Positions 54,206 through 62,572 of a stretch of DNA of 64,000 bases are shown piece after piece. Within the stretch, counting starts at the first letter, position 1; every line of letters starts with the position of its first letter. The position numbers and the translations under genes are program-made. Origin of the DNA: CAYLRY01 sp964386535 (GTDB lineage Bacteria; Chloroflexota; Dehalococcoidia; Dehalococcoidales; UBA3254); NCBI GenBank assembly GCA_964386535.1, contig CAYLRY010000001.1:1-64000 (forward strand). Direction: 5' to 3'. The notes under the pieces were generated by a model that was not told the DNA's origin, searched no databases, and saw only the letters and a program-made list of their open reading frames with translations.

Positions 54206-54685
54206 ATGTCATTTGAAAAACTGAAAGAATATCTGGATCACATGGAGGTGAATTATGCTTCCATCAGTCACGCTCTGGCGTATACATCTCAACAAATTGC
54301 TCAGATCTCACACATCCGGGGGAAGGACCTGGCCAAGACAGTTATAGTAAAAATCGATAATAAGATGGCAATGGTAGTCTTGCCAGCTTCCTATAAGGTA
54401 GACCTGGGACTGGTAAAGGATGCCACTGGAGCCAGCTACGTTTCACTGGCTTCTGAGGCTGAATTTCAGGATTTATTTCCTGATTGCGAAGCTGGGGCGA
54501 TGCCTCCATTCGGAAACCTGTATGGCATGGAGGTATATGTAGATGAAAAACTGGCTGAAGACCAGGAGATTGTTTTCAATGCCTGTTCCCACCTGGAATT
54601 GATTAAATTGGCCTATAAAGACTTCTTCAGATTGGTAAAGCCTAAGAAAGGCAGATTTGCCAGTGGAAAAGTGCCGGCTTTCTAG
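54206..54685 (+). CDS. YbaK/prolyl-tRNA deacylase-like protein
   Basis: A 159-residue protein of the YbaK/ProX-type aminoacyl-tRNA editing family. The catalytic Lys lies in the block IRGKDLAKTVIVKIDNK. MAMVVLPASYKVDLG follows, then DCEAGAMPPFGNLYGMEVYVDE, the substrate loop (GxxPPFG). Stand-alone members hydrolyse mischarged tRNAs. Function here is assumed from the family. GGAGGATGAT precedes the ATG. It stands alone, with 280 bp before it and 214 bp after. Confidence 0.88.
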   Translation: MSFEKLKEYLDHMEVNYASISHALAYTSQQIAQISHIRGKDLAKTVIVKIDNKMAMVVLPASYKVDLGLVKDATGASYVSLASEAEFQDLFPDCEAGAMPPFGNLYGMEVYVDEKLAEDQEIVFNACSHLELIKLAYKDFFRLVKPKKGRFASGKVPAF

Positions 54686-54899
54686 TCTTGCGTAACATGA
54701 CGGGATTCCGGGGTGACCTCAGACCTGGCCAGGGTAAAAAATGAGGTTGCATTGACATATCCAAATAGATGAATAATGCAGTAAATTCCGAATAAATCTG
54801 CTGTTTTAATTGACTTATTCACCTGACTATTGGCTCTCTACTATTGCCGCCAGGCAGCTAAATAGAAGAATAATCTCAATACTTAGAGGAGGAAGATCA

Positions 54900-55415
54900 G
54901 TGTCGAAACCAAAATACGGCGTTACGAAAAGCGGTGATCCTAAAACTAAAACCGGTAAATACATTGTCTACTGTACTGAACCCAGTCCATACCGCCCGAC
55001 CGATAATCCCAGGGCTTTTTCCATGTACCTGGATTCCAGATCCGTAGAAGGCGGTTTCTACTGGAATGGAGGGGTAATTCACAAAGCCTATCCGCCGGAT
55101 AGAATACCGGGTAAGCCTCATTCTCATGACTATATTGAATATGTAGTGCTTTACGGATCCAATCCTCTGGATCCCTTTGATTTAGGCGGTGAAGTAGAAT
55201 TCTGGCTGGGAGATGAAAAACATATCATCACTAATTCCTGTGTCATTACCATCCCGGCGGGGCTTTCGCACTGCCCCTTTACTTTCAAACGGGTGGACAG
55301 GCCGATCTTTTTCAGCAGTTGTTCACCGGCGCCGGTTTTATATGAGCATACCAACCGCAGTCCGCAGTGGAGCCATCTGGCAGACCCACAGCAGATAGCT
55401 GAAGTGCTGGATTAG
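54900..55415 (+). CDS. One-domain cupin-like protein
   Basis: A 171-residue protein. GTG 54900 follows AGAGGAGGAAGATCA; an open frame back to 54810 has no ribosome site. The beta-barrel core carries KPHSHDYIEYVVLYGSNP (metal-type HSHD), EVEFWLGDEKH and IPAGLSHCPFTFKRVDRP. It is a clear relative of the two-domain protein at 37324-38202. It opens a run with an aldo/keto reductase and an EthD-like protein, with short gaps of 11 and 70 bp, so it probably acts in the same route. The reaction is unknown. Confidence 0.78.
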   Translation: MSKPKYGVTKSGDPKTKTGKYIVYCTEPSPYRPTDNPRAFSMYLDSRSVEGGFYWNGGVIHKAYPPDRIPGKPHSHDYIEYVVLYGSNPLDPFDLGGEVEFWLGDEKHIITNSCVITIPAGLSHCPFTFKRVDRPIFFSSCSPAPVLYEHTNRSPQWSHLADPQQIAEVLD

Positions 55416-55426
55416 GAGAGGAAAAT

Positions 55427-56395
55427 ATGAAATACCGCAACCTGGGGAAATCCGGTTTAAAGGTCTCTGAGATAGGTCTGGGCAGCCTGGAATTTGGCGG
55501 GAAGGTGAATGAACAGGAGTCCATTCTCATTATCCATCAAGCCCTGGACCTCGGCATCAATTTCATTGATACGGCTGATGTCTACAGCAACGGACGCTCC
55601 GAGGAGTTCATAGGGAAAGCTATAAAGGGAAAACGCACGAAGGTCGTTATTGCCTCCAAATTCGGCATCGGCACAGGTGACTCTCCTAATGATTATGGAG
55701 GTTCAAGGGCTCATATCATGGATGCCATAGATTGCAGCTTGAAGCGGCTGGACACCGATTATATTGATCTTTATTATATTCACTGGCCGGACGCAACTGC
55801 ACCCATAGAGGAGACGCTACGAACACTCAACTCCCTGGTGCAGGCCGGAAAGGTACGTTATATAGCCTGCTCTAATTTTGCCGCCTGGCAACTGAATGAT
55901 GCCCTGTGGACTTCCAGAGTCAACAACCTGGAGTCTTTTACAGGGGTGCAGACCCGTTATAACCTGATTGACCGCAGTATTGAAGCAGAACTGGTACCCT
56001 GCTGTGAGAAGTACGGCGTGGGAGTGATACCCTGGAGCCCGCTGGCAGAAGGATTCCTGACCGGGAAATATGTTAGGGGAATACCAGCGCCAGCCGGGAC
56101 CCGGCTGGGCACTCCGCGGAGCGCGCCTGCTTCTCGCAGGCCCCCGGCAGGGCTGCCGGCCAGGCCGGGCATGTTTGCCTCAATTCTGACGGAAGCCAAT
56201 TTTGACAGGCTGGAGCAATGGCAAAAATTTGCGGGCGAACGCGGTCATACGGTGGGAGAACTGGCCATAGCCTGGCTGCTCTCTCATCCCTGGTTGTCTT
56301 CGGTCATTGCCGGAGTAACCACTTCAGGACAGTTGTCAGCCAATGTTAAGGCAGCCGATTGGACTTTAACAATGGATGATATAAAGGGTTTATAA
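55427..56395 (+). CDS. Aldo/keto reductase with a GC-rich insertion
   Basis: A 322-residue AKR starting MKYRNLGKSGLKVSEIGLGS. The tetrad is complete (FIDTADVYSNGRSEE, Lys in ASKFGIG, His in IHWPDAT). The protein follows the cupin stop by 11 bp, so the genes are coupled. Between TGKYVRGI and FASILTEANF it carries about 20 extra residues (PAPAGTRLGTPRSAPASRRP and onward) that the sister AKR at 52996-53925 lacks. The DNA of this stretch is very GC-rich and folds into three consecutive hairpins, unlike the rest of the gene. GGAGAGGAAAAT precedes the ATG. Substrate unknown. Confidence 0.92.
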   Translation: MKYRNLGKSGLKVSEIGLGSLEFGGKVNEQESILIIHQALDLGINFIDTADVYSNGRSEEFIGKAIKGKRTKVVIASKFGIGTGDSPNDYGGSRAHIMDAIDCSLKRLDTDYIDLYYIHWPDATAPIEETLRTLNSLVQAGKVRYIACSNFAAWQLNDALWTSRVNNLESFTGVQTRYNLIDRSIEAELVPCCEKYGVGVIPWSPLAEGFLTGKYVRGIPAPAGTRLGTPRSAPASRRPPAGLPARPGMFASILTEANFDRLEQWQKFAGERGHTVGELAIAWLLSHPWLSSVIAGVTTSGQLSANVKAADWTLTMDDIKGL

Positions 56396-56465
56396 CAAAT
56401 GGGATATAAATCTGCGCCTTTCCTGGACTTCAGCAGGCGAAAAATGGATATTTGGAGGAAAAACC

Positions 56466-56828
56466 GTGTCAAGATATTTGTTGTTTGCTTTCAGTGATTG
56501 TAAAGATCCTGCCCGGGAAGATGAGTTTAATGAATGGTACAGCAATATGCATATTCCGGATATGCTGGAAATTCCCGGCATGATAAGCGCCACCCGCTGG
56601 GTGAGCGCCAGTGATAAACCCGATCAGCGCCGGAAATACCTGGCATTATATGAACTTGAGACTGATGATGTGGATAAGTTTAATGCAGACGTACGGAAAG
56701 CCGGACAGGCTACCATTACAAGAGGCAGGTTTAGCGATCTCCCTGTTTTTGATCCACCGGAAATACCGCGGATTTACCGGCAGATAATGCCGGTTAAAAA
56801 ACCTGACCAATCCAGTAAGATGAGTTGA
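56466..56828 (+). CDS. EthD-like dimeric alpha-beta barrel protein
   Basis: A 120-residue protein with the ferredoxin-like alpha/beta barrel plan. SRYLLFAFSDCKDPAREDEFNEWYSNMHIPDMLEIPGM is the first strand-helix unit, with the conserved YxxxHIPDML of EthD-like proteins, and YLALYELETDDVDKFNADVRKA is the second. Members form dimers and are often small enzymes or binding proteins in ring-compound degradation. GTG 56466 follows TTTGGAGGAAAAACC. It is the last gene after cupin and AKR. Confidence 0.85.
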   Translation: MSRYLLFAFSDCKDPAREDEFNEWYSNMHIPDMLEIPGMISATRWVSASDKPDQRRKYLALYELETDDVDKFNADVRKAGQATITRGRFSDLPVFDPPEIPRIYRQIMPVKKPDQSSKMS

Positions 56829-56910
56829 AGGCCGAAAGAGCAATAATCAGAATGTTTGGCTTTATTAGCGGGATAAAATATTAAAAAAAGGCCGGATTAG
56901 AATTTTAAAT

Positions 56911-56949
56911 TTAACATTCTTTTAACATTGCGTTAAATATCTCTTAAAC
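56911..56949 (+). promoter_or_regulatory. Pho box (four TTAACA-like repeats) before pstS
   Basis: TTAACA (56911), TTAACA (56922), TTAAAT (56933) and TTAAAC (56944) occur at an exact 11-bp spacing with 5-bp gaps. This is the direct-repeat layout bound by PhoP-type phosphate regulators in Bacillus. It lies about 200 bp before the pstS start. It is the likely site for the regulator encoded at 61323-62027. Confidence 0.8.
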
Positions 56950-57147
56950 ACAGTCTGTTATTCTGAATGTAGGCAAAAAGATCCCGGAGTAATGCAGTCT
57001 GTGAGAAAAGCAGGGACTGCTAACTTTTGGTGCCGGAATAGATGATGGAAAAAGAATAAAAGGCCTGATTTTACCTGCATCTGTTTGATATAACGGCTGA
57101 TGTATTCACAAAACCGTATGGAATGACATCCGGAGGGGCTTTAATCA

Positions 57148-58068
57148 GTGACTTTCAGATGTAAAAGGAAGCGGCCCGGCTTCCTGTCATACATGCTGAT
57201 TATGATATTGCTGCTTTTAAGCGCCTGTGATAATGCGCCGATTAAAACGTCTGTATCTGACGGCGCCAGATCATCTACCATCCCCATCCAGACTCAAAAC
57301 CGGAACACAACTACAGCCACAATCCTGTCCGGTTCCATATCAGAAGTAGGTTCGACCACGGTTCAGCCTCTAGCTGAAAAACTGGCGGCAGCTTTTATGG
57401 CGCTCAATCCCAACGTTAAAGTGGATATCAAGGGTGGTGGTTCATCAGTAGGCATCAAGGCGGCTAATGACGGTACAGCAGATATCGGGGCTGCTTCCCG
57501 TGAGTTGAACAGCGCAGATCCCAGCCTGATAAAATTTCTGCTGGCCCATGACGGGATTGCCATAATCGTAAATGCAGGTAATCCGGTAAACGGGCTAACC
57601 AAAGCACAGATTACCGAGATTTTTACAGGTAAAATAACTAACTGGAGCCAGGTGGGCGGACCTGATAAAAATATTCATGTGGCTGCCCGTGAGGAAGGCT
57701 CAGGTACGCGAACAGCTTTTCAGGAACTGGTGATGGGAAAAGATGCTGCCGGAGCAGACATAAATATCGTGAAAAGCGCAATCCTGCAAAACTCCAGCGG
57801 AGCCATTATGCAGGTAGTCAAATCTGACGTCCAGGCCATCAGCTTTGACTCCTTTGGATACCTGAATAGTTCTGTAAAAGCCCTGGCGATAGAGGGTATT
57901 GAGGCTACTGATGAAAATGCCAGGAGCGGCATATATCCGGTGGTCAGACCTCTTTATTTTCTAACTAAGAACCAGCCATCCGGAGCGGTTGAAGCATTTT
58001 TCAAATTCTGTGCCGGATCCGAGGCCCAACAGATAATAACCAACGAGGGATACATATCTGTACAATAA
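57148..58068 (+). CDS. pstS: Phosphate ABC transporter substrate-binding lipoprotein PstS
   Basis: A 306-residue binding protein. The signal peptide ends LLLLSACD (lipobox), and a Ser/Thr-rich linker follows. The phosphate-binding domain shows SEVGSTTVQPLAEKLAAAF, GGGSSVGIKAANDGTADIGAASREL and the phosphate loop REEGSGTRTAF. It captures phosphate outside the membrane for PstCAB. GTG 57148 follows GGAGGGGCTTTAATCA. It is first in the pstSCAB-phoU operon, behind a Pho box. Confidence 0.95.
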   Translation: MTFRCKRKRPGFLSYMLIMILLLLSACDNAPIKTSVSDGARSSTIPIQTQNRNTTTATILSGSISEVGSTTVQPLAEKLAAAFMALNPNVKVDIKGGGSSVGIKAANDGTADIGAASRELNSADPSLIKFLLAHDGIAIIVNAGNPVNGLTKAQITEIFTGKITNWSQVGGPDKNIHVAAREEGSGTRTAFQELVMGKDAAGADINIVKSAILQNSSGAIMQVVKSDVQAISFDSFGYLNSSVKALAIEGIEATDENARSGIYPVVRPLYFLTKNQPSGAVEAFFKFCAGSEAQQIITNEGYISVQ

Positions 58069-58084
58069 AAATCAAATAACCGGC

Positions 58085-58999
58085 ATGCCCCGGGAGGCTC
58101 TCGGCAATCTCCCTGCCGCCAGGGCTGTCAACAGGTCCCGCTATTTTTCTGACCGTGCGGCCAAAACCGGAGTGCTCATATGCGCCACATCCTCTTTTCT
58201 GGTTTTACTGGCTATTATTATATTTATCCTGCAACAGGGTTTGCCGGCCTTTTTCCAGGTGGGTCTCTTAGATTTTCTTTTTGGCATTAACTGGAGTCCC
58301 TCCAATAGCCAGTTCGGGGTGCTGCCCATGATAGTTGGATCACTGGCAGTAACACTGGGCTCTATGATTCTGGCGGTGCCTCTGGGAATCGCCTGCGCCA
58401 TCCTGCTGGCGGAAGTGGCGCCCGCGGGTGTAAGACAGGTGTTAAGACCGGCAGTGGAGCTTTTGGTAGGGATTCCTTCCGTGATATACGGGCTGGTGGG
58501 CATAGGGGTGATTGTACCGGCAGTACGCCAGATAGGAGGAACCGGATACAGCATTGCTGCAGCCTGCATAGTGTTGATGGCCATGGTTCTACCCACTATT
58601 ACCAGCATCAGTGAAGACAGCTTAAGGGCGGTCCCGCGGAAGTATAAGGAAGGTTCTCTGGCCATGGGAGCCACGCAATGGCAGACTATATGGCATGTTC
58701 TGATTCCCGCTGCCCGGTCAGGAATCGGGGCGGGTATAATTTTAGGAATAGGACGCGCCATAGGAGAAACCATGGCCATGATCATGGTAATAGGTAATGC
58801 GGTGATGTTCCCCACCTCTCTGCTGGACCCGGCACGGACTCTAACAGGTAACATCGCAGTAGAGATACAGTATGCCAGCGGGGTCCATGAAAGCGCCCTG
58901 TTTGCTACCGCAGTGGTTTTGCTGGCTTTTATCATCATCCTGAATTACTTCGCAGTAATTATTTTTAAGAGAGACATCAGTGGCCAGAGTAAATCCTAA
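58085..58999 (+). CDS. pstC: Phosphate ABC transporter permease PstC
   Basis: A 304-residue inner-membrane permease with about six helices. It has the EAA-type loop SEDSLRAVPRKYKEGSLAMGATQWQTIWHVLIPAARSGI, which contacts PstB. IGRAIGETMAMIMVIGN follows, as in PstC proteins. It starts 16 bp after pstS and overlaps pstA by 20 bp. Confidence 0.95.
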   Translation: MPREALGNLPAARAVNRSRYFSDRAAKTGVLICATSSFLVLLAIIIFILQQGLPAFFQVGLLDFLFGINWSPSNSQFGVLPMIVGSLAVTLGSMILAVPLGIACAILLAEVAPAGVRQVLRPAVELLVGIPSVIYGLVGIGVIVPAVRQIGGTGYSIAAACIVLMAMVLPTITSISEDSLRAVPRKYKEGSLAMGATQWQTIWHVLIPAARSGIGAGIILGIGRAIGETMAMIMVIGNAVMFPTSLLDPARTLTGNIAVEIQYASGVHESALFATAVVLLAFIIILNYFAVIIFKRDISGQSKS

Positions 59000-59831
59000 A
59001 ACCAAACAAAAAGCAGCCAATTTGATTATCTGGGCTGCCGGCGCTGTTACAGCCCTGATACTGATATTGATTATAGTCTATGTCCTGGTAAGGGGAATAC
59101 CTTATATTACATGGGATTTCTTAATCACAGCGCCTAAGGGAGGTCTATCCGGAGAAGGGGGCATTTCCACCGCCATAGTGGCCACTGTTTACCTGATCTG
59201 CCTGACTATTGCTATTCTGATCATACCCGGCATCGGCACAGCTATCTGGCTGACTGAATATGCCAGGGACAACTGGCTGACAAAAGCAATCCGCTATGCC
59301 ATTAACACGCTGGCAGGGGTTCCCTCCATAGTCTTCGGACTCTTTGGTTTTGTTCTTTTTGTGACTGTATTACATTTTAATTTCTCCATTTTATCCGGAG
59401 CCCTGACGTTGGTCTGCCTGCTGCTGCCTACGTTGATAAGCACTACTGAAGAGGCCATCCGGGCGGTACCTCAGTACCAGAGGGAAGCAGGGCTGGCTTT
59501 AGGCGCCACCAAATGGCAAACCATCTCCCACGTTATCCTCCCGGCTGCTCTCCCCGGAATTGTAACCGGTATAATTCTCTGTATAGGCAGGGCCATCGGC
59601 GAGACAGCCTGTCTGTATGTTACCATGGGAGGCAGCGCTGCTATGCCTAACACTTTGCTTTCAGGCGGCAGGACGCTGGCACTGCATGTTTATTACCTGG
59701 CCACAGATACCAATGCATTTGATAAAGCCATGGCTACTGCGGCCATATTGATCATTCTGATCATTATTATTAATACCTTTACCAACTGGCTATCTCAGCG
59801 CTTTCACGCCAGGCTGGTAGGAAGGATGTAA
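58980..59831 (+). CDS. pstA: Phosphate ABC transporter permease PstA
   Basis: A 283-residue permease, partner of PstC. GTG 58980 lies inside the pstC end (20-bp overlap), so translation is coupled. The coupling loop is TTEEAIRAVPQYQREAGLALGATKWQTISHVILPAALPGI, and IGRAIGETACLYVTMGG is the typical following block. About six helices. The stop is 1 bp before the pstB start. Confidence 0.95.
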   Translation: MARVNPKTKQKAANLIIWAAGAVTALILILIIVYVLVRGIPYITWDFLITAPKGGLSGEGGISTAIVATVYLICLTIAILIIPGIGTAIWLTEYARDNWLTKAIRYAINTLAGVPSIVFGLFGFVLFVTVLHFNFSILSGALTLVCLLLPTLISTTEEAIRAVPQYQREAGLALGATKWQTISHVILPAALPGIVTGIILCIGRAIGETACLYVTMGGSAAMPNTLLSGGRTLALHVYYLATDTNAFDKAMATAAILIILIIIINTFTNWLSQRFHARLVGRM

Positions 59832-59832
59832 G

Positions 59833-60588
59833 ATGGATCCCAAGATTGAAACCAGGCAATTAAATCTGTATTACCGGAAAACTCTGGCGCTGAAGAAGAT
59901 TGACATAAAGATACGTGAACATCAGATAACAGCCATTATAGGGCCTTCAGGCTGCGGCAAGTCATCTCTGCTGCGCACCTTTGACCGGATGACGGACCTG
60001 ACTCCCGGGGCAAGAGTGGAAGGCGAGGCGCTTTTGGACGGCAGTAATATCTTTGATCCGCTGGTAGACATAGTGGAATTGAGAAAAAGGGTGGGCATGG
60101 TCTTTCAGCAGCCTAATCCATTCCCCAAATCAATTGCTGAAAATGTGGCTTTCGGACCCAGGATGCTGGGGTTAAATCATAAGAATAACCTGGAAGAGGT
60201 AATAGAAAAGAGCCTGCGCGCAGCAGCCCTCTGGGATGAGGTAAAAGATGATCTGAATAAATCCGGTCTGGCGCTATCCGGAGGACAGCAGCAGCGTTTG
60301 TGTATTGCCCGGGTGCTGGCCATAGAGCCGGAAGTGATTTTGATGGATGAACCCTGTTCGGCCCTGGATCCGATATCGACCCTGAAAATAGAGGAATTGA
60401 TGGCTGACCTGAAAGAGAAGTATACTATCGTCATCGTGACGCACAATATGCAGCAGGCAGCGCGGGTTTCAGACTGGTCTGCTTTTATGTTACTGGGTGA
60501 AATGGTGGAATATGGTGCCACGCATGAACTATTCAGCCGGCCAAAGGATAAGAGGACCGAAGATTATATAACGGGCCGTTTTGGCTAG
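59833..60588 (+). CDS. pstB: Phosphate ABC transporter ATPase PstB
   Basis: A 251-residue ATPase with Walker A GPSGCGKSS, Q-loop VFQQPNPFPKS (PstB hallmark), signature LSGGQQQRLCIAR and Walker B VILMDEPCSALDP, and the switch His in IVTHNMQQA. The C-terminus KDKRTEDYITGRFG is the family end. It energises phosphate import with PstCA. GAAGGATGTAAG precedes the ATG. Confidence 0.96.
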   Translation: MDPKIETRQLNLYYRKTLALKKIDIKIREHQITAIIGPSGCGKSSLLRTFDRMTDLTPGARVEGEALLDGSNIFDPLVDIVELRKRVGMVFQQPNPFPKSIAENVAFGPRMLGLNHKNNLEEVIEKSLRAAALWDEVKDDLNKSGLALSGGQQQRLCIARVLAIEPEVILMDEPCSALDPISTLKIEELMADLKEKYTIVIVTHNMQQAARVSDWSAFMLLGEMVEYGATHELFSRPKDKRTEDYITGRFG

Positions 60589-60603
60589 AGGAGGGAAGTC
60601 AGG

Positions 60604-61269
60604 ATGCCCAGGAAGCTGTTTGATCAACATTTACGGGAGCTTCAAGACCATGTGCTGGAGATGGGGAGCATGGTGGAAATAGCCTTGTACCGATCGATGG
60701 ACGCCCTGAAAAACAGGGATCTGGATCTGGCCAGGCGGGTGATAGAGGAAGACCGTGAGATAGACCAGAAGAGGTATGAAATAGAGGAAGAATGTATTGA
60801 CCTGATAGTAAGCCAGCAACCGCTGGCAGTGGACCTGAGGATCATCATAGCGGTATTGAATGTCATAGTGGACCTGGAGCGGATAGGGGATCATGCCGAA
60901 GGGACAGCCAAGATAGCGATAATGATAGGGGATGAACCGCCGTTAAAACCGCTGATAGATTTACCGAGGATGGCGGAGCTGACCGGTAGCATGTTAAAAA
61001 GGTCACTGCAGGCGTTTATACAACATGATGCGGAGACGGCGCGGCATATATGTGCGGAAGATGATGTAATAGACAATTTATATGACCAGGTGTTCCGGGA
61101 ACTGCTGGTGTTTATGGCAGAGGATCCCAAGACAATAACGCGGGCGACGCGGTTGATCTGGGTAGCGCACAATCTGGAGCGCAGCGCAGACCGGGTGACG
61201 AATATCAGTGAGCGGATTATTTACGTGGTTACGGGCAGCCGCAGCAGTATGATGGCCTCCAGGTATTAA
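60604..61269 (+). CDS. phoU: Phosphate signalling protein PhoU
   Basis: A 221-residue all-helical protein built of two PhoU repeats. Metal-binding style motifs are EDREIDQKRYEIEEECI and VVDLERIGDHAEGTAK in the first half and VIDNLYDQVFRELLVFM and AHNLERSADRVTNISERI in the second. PhoU represses the phosphate response by linking PstB to the sensor kinase. It follows pstB by 15 bp behind GAGGAGGGAAGTC. It ends convergently with the regulator gene (53 bp apart) without a strong terminator. Confidence 0.95.
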   Translation: MPRKLFDQHLRELQDHVLEMGSMVEIALYRSMDALKNRDLDLARRVIEEDREIDQKRYEIEEECIDLIVSQQPLAVDLRIIIAVLNVIVDLERIGDHAEGTAKIAIMIGDEPPLKPLIDLPRMAELTGSMLKRSLQAFIQHDAETARHICAEDDVIDNLYDQVFRELLVFMAEDPKTITRATRLIWVAHNLERSADRVTNISERIIYVVTGSRSSMMASRY

Positions 61270-61322
61270 GGTGAATATCTGCTGAATTATAAATAATCAA
61301 GCCTTATTCAGGGCAGGACAGG

Positions 61323-62027
61323 TTATAAATCAAGTTTATAGCCGAAACCCCTTACAGTGACAAGATATCGTGGACTGGCTGGATCATTTTCTATTTTTTC
61401 CCTTAACCAGCGGATATGCACATCAACGGTTCGAGTATCGCCTGCAAAATCATAACCCCATACTTTTTCCAGGAGGGTTTCACGGCTAAAAACCTGCCCG
61501 TGATTTTTTGCCAGAAAGGTTATCAGATCAAATTCTTTCCGGCTCAATTCAATAACCTGATTATTGATAGTAACAATATGCCGGTTAAAGTCAACTTCTA
61601 TAGGGCCATGTTTTAAGGTTTGATCCGTGTCTCTGTTAGTATTAAAGGCTTTACTGCCAACCATATTTAAACGTCTGAAAGAAGCATGGACCCTGGCCAG
61701 CAGTTCCCGCAAACTAAAAGGTTTGGTTATGTAATCATCAGCTCCTATTTCCAGTCCGACTATTTTATCGATTTCTTCGGTACGAGCGGTCAGCATAATT
61801 ATGGGAACAGACATTTCTTTTCTAAGGATACGGCAAACTTCAAGGCCGTTCATATGGGGTAAATTAATATCTAAAAGAATAAGATCCGGCTTTTCGGCCC
61901 TGGCACTTTCCAGGGCCTGTACTCCATTCAGTGCTGCGATAACACTATAACCGTCTTTGGTTAAGTTATATTTTAAAACCCCCTGTAAAGTCTCATCATC
62001 TTCCACTACCAGCACTTTACCCGGCAT
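61323..62027 (-). CDS. PhoB/PhoP-type (OmpR family) response regulator
   Basis: A 234-residue regulator. The receiver domain has EDDE acidic residues (LVVEDDETLQG), the phosphoacceptor Asp in LILLDINLPHMNG, Thr in MLTAR and Lys in ITKPFSL. The C-terminal winged helix contains LSRKEFDLITFLAKNHGQVFSRETLLEKVWGYD and RTVDVHIRWLREKIE, ending YLVTVRGFGYKLDL. Its position beside phoU and the nearby Pho boxes make it the probable phosphate regulator. No partner kinase is adjacent. Two Pho boxes lie behind its start. Confidence 0.93.
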   Translation of the reverse strand: MPGKVLVVEDDETLQGVLKYNLTKDGYSVIAALNGVQALESARAEKPDLILLDINLPHMNGLEVCRILRKEMSVPIIMLTARTEEIDKIVGLEIGADDYITKPFSLRELLARVHASFRRLNMVGSKAFNTNRDTDQTLKHGPIEVDFNRHIVTINNQVIELSRKEFDLITFLAKNHGQVFSRETLLEKVWGYDFAGDTRTVDVHIRWLREKIENDPASPRYLVTVRGFGYKLDL

Positions 62028-62115
62028 TGATCCACTCCCTTAGACGTACCCCCGTAATAGCTTTTTGTTAATAGCTGAAGACCAGTCTCCGAACTATTAT
62101 CATATCACTCTAATA

Positions 62116-62154
62116 TTAACGGGAAATTAACCATGCATTAAATCCAGGTTAAAT
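62116..62154 (+). promoter_or_regulatory. Pho box in the regulator / small-gene intergenic region (1)
   Basis: TTAACG (62116), TTAACC (62127), TTAAAT (62138) and TTAAAT (62149) at an exact 11-bp period, in the plus-strand orientation. Same layout as the pstS box. It may serve the plus-strand small gene, the divergent regulator gene, or both. Confidence 0.7.
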
Positions 62155-62205
62155 ATAAAAGATTACGGCAACCGCACTGATACCGGCTTCATTAATGACA
62201 GGCAA

Positions 62206-62244
62206 TTAACGAACAATTAATTAAGTTTTAACGAAATATTAACA
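62206..62244 (+). promoter_or_regulatory. Pho box in the regulator / small-gene intergenic region (2)
   Basis: TTAACG (62206), TTAATT (62217), TTAACG (62228) and TTAACA (62239), again at 11 bp, in the plus-strand orientation. It lies about 125 bp before the small gene and points at it. Confidence 0.75.
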
Positions 62245-62368
62245 GCAACATTATCAATCCTTAAAGACAGGTTGATATGATCAAATCAGGAGAAAAGGAA
62301 TCTAAAGCTTCCAGGGGAGTAATACATAACAGCCGAACATTAAAAAACTGATAGGAGGAGGATTGCAA

Positions 62369-62572
62369 ATGGAAAACAACAGTGATATAGATTACCGGCA
62401 ACAAGAGGTTAACAATCTGGAGACGGATGAGAACCAGGCTACTTTAAAAGGGAGGAAAAAGCGGTGGAAATTTCTGCTGGCATGGGTAAATGCTCTAGGT
62501 TCTTTAGACTGTGATGAATACACAGATTCTACCTATTATTATTGGAAGCACAAATATGAATTATACATATAA
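62369..62572 (+). CDS. Small protein of unknown function under a Pho box
   Basis: A 67-residue protein, or 69 residues if it starts at TTG 62363. ATG 62369 is preferred because GGAGGAGG lies just upstream. The first half is acidic and hydrophilic, then KGRKKRWKFLLAWVNALGSL is basic and Trp-rich, and the end DSTYYYWKHKYELYI is aromatic. No known domain is recognised. It overlaps the HAD gene start, so the two are coupled. The twin Pho boxes suggest phosphate-starvation expression. A membrane-surface or partner-binding role is possible but unproven. Confidence 0.65.
   Translation: MENNSDIDYRQQEVNNLETDENQATLKGRKKRWKFLLAWVNALGSLDCDEYTDSTYYYWKHKYELYI

Noticed and set aside
58141..58938. Minus-strand open frame of 265 codons inside pstC
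   Set aside because: It is the antisense shadow of a well-supported permease gene; its long run without stops follows from codon bias.
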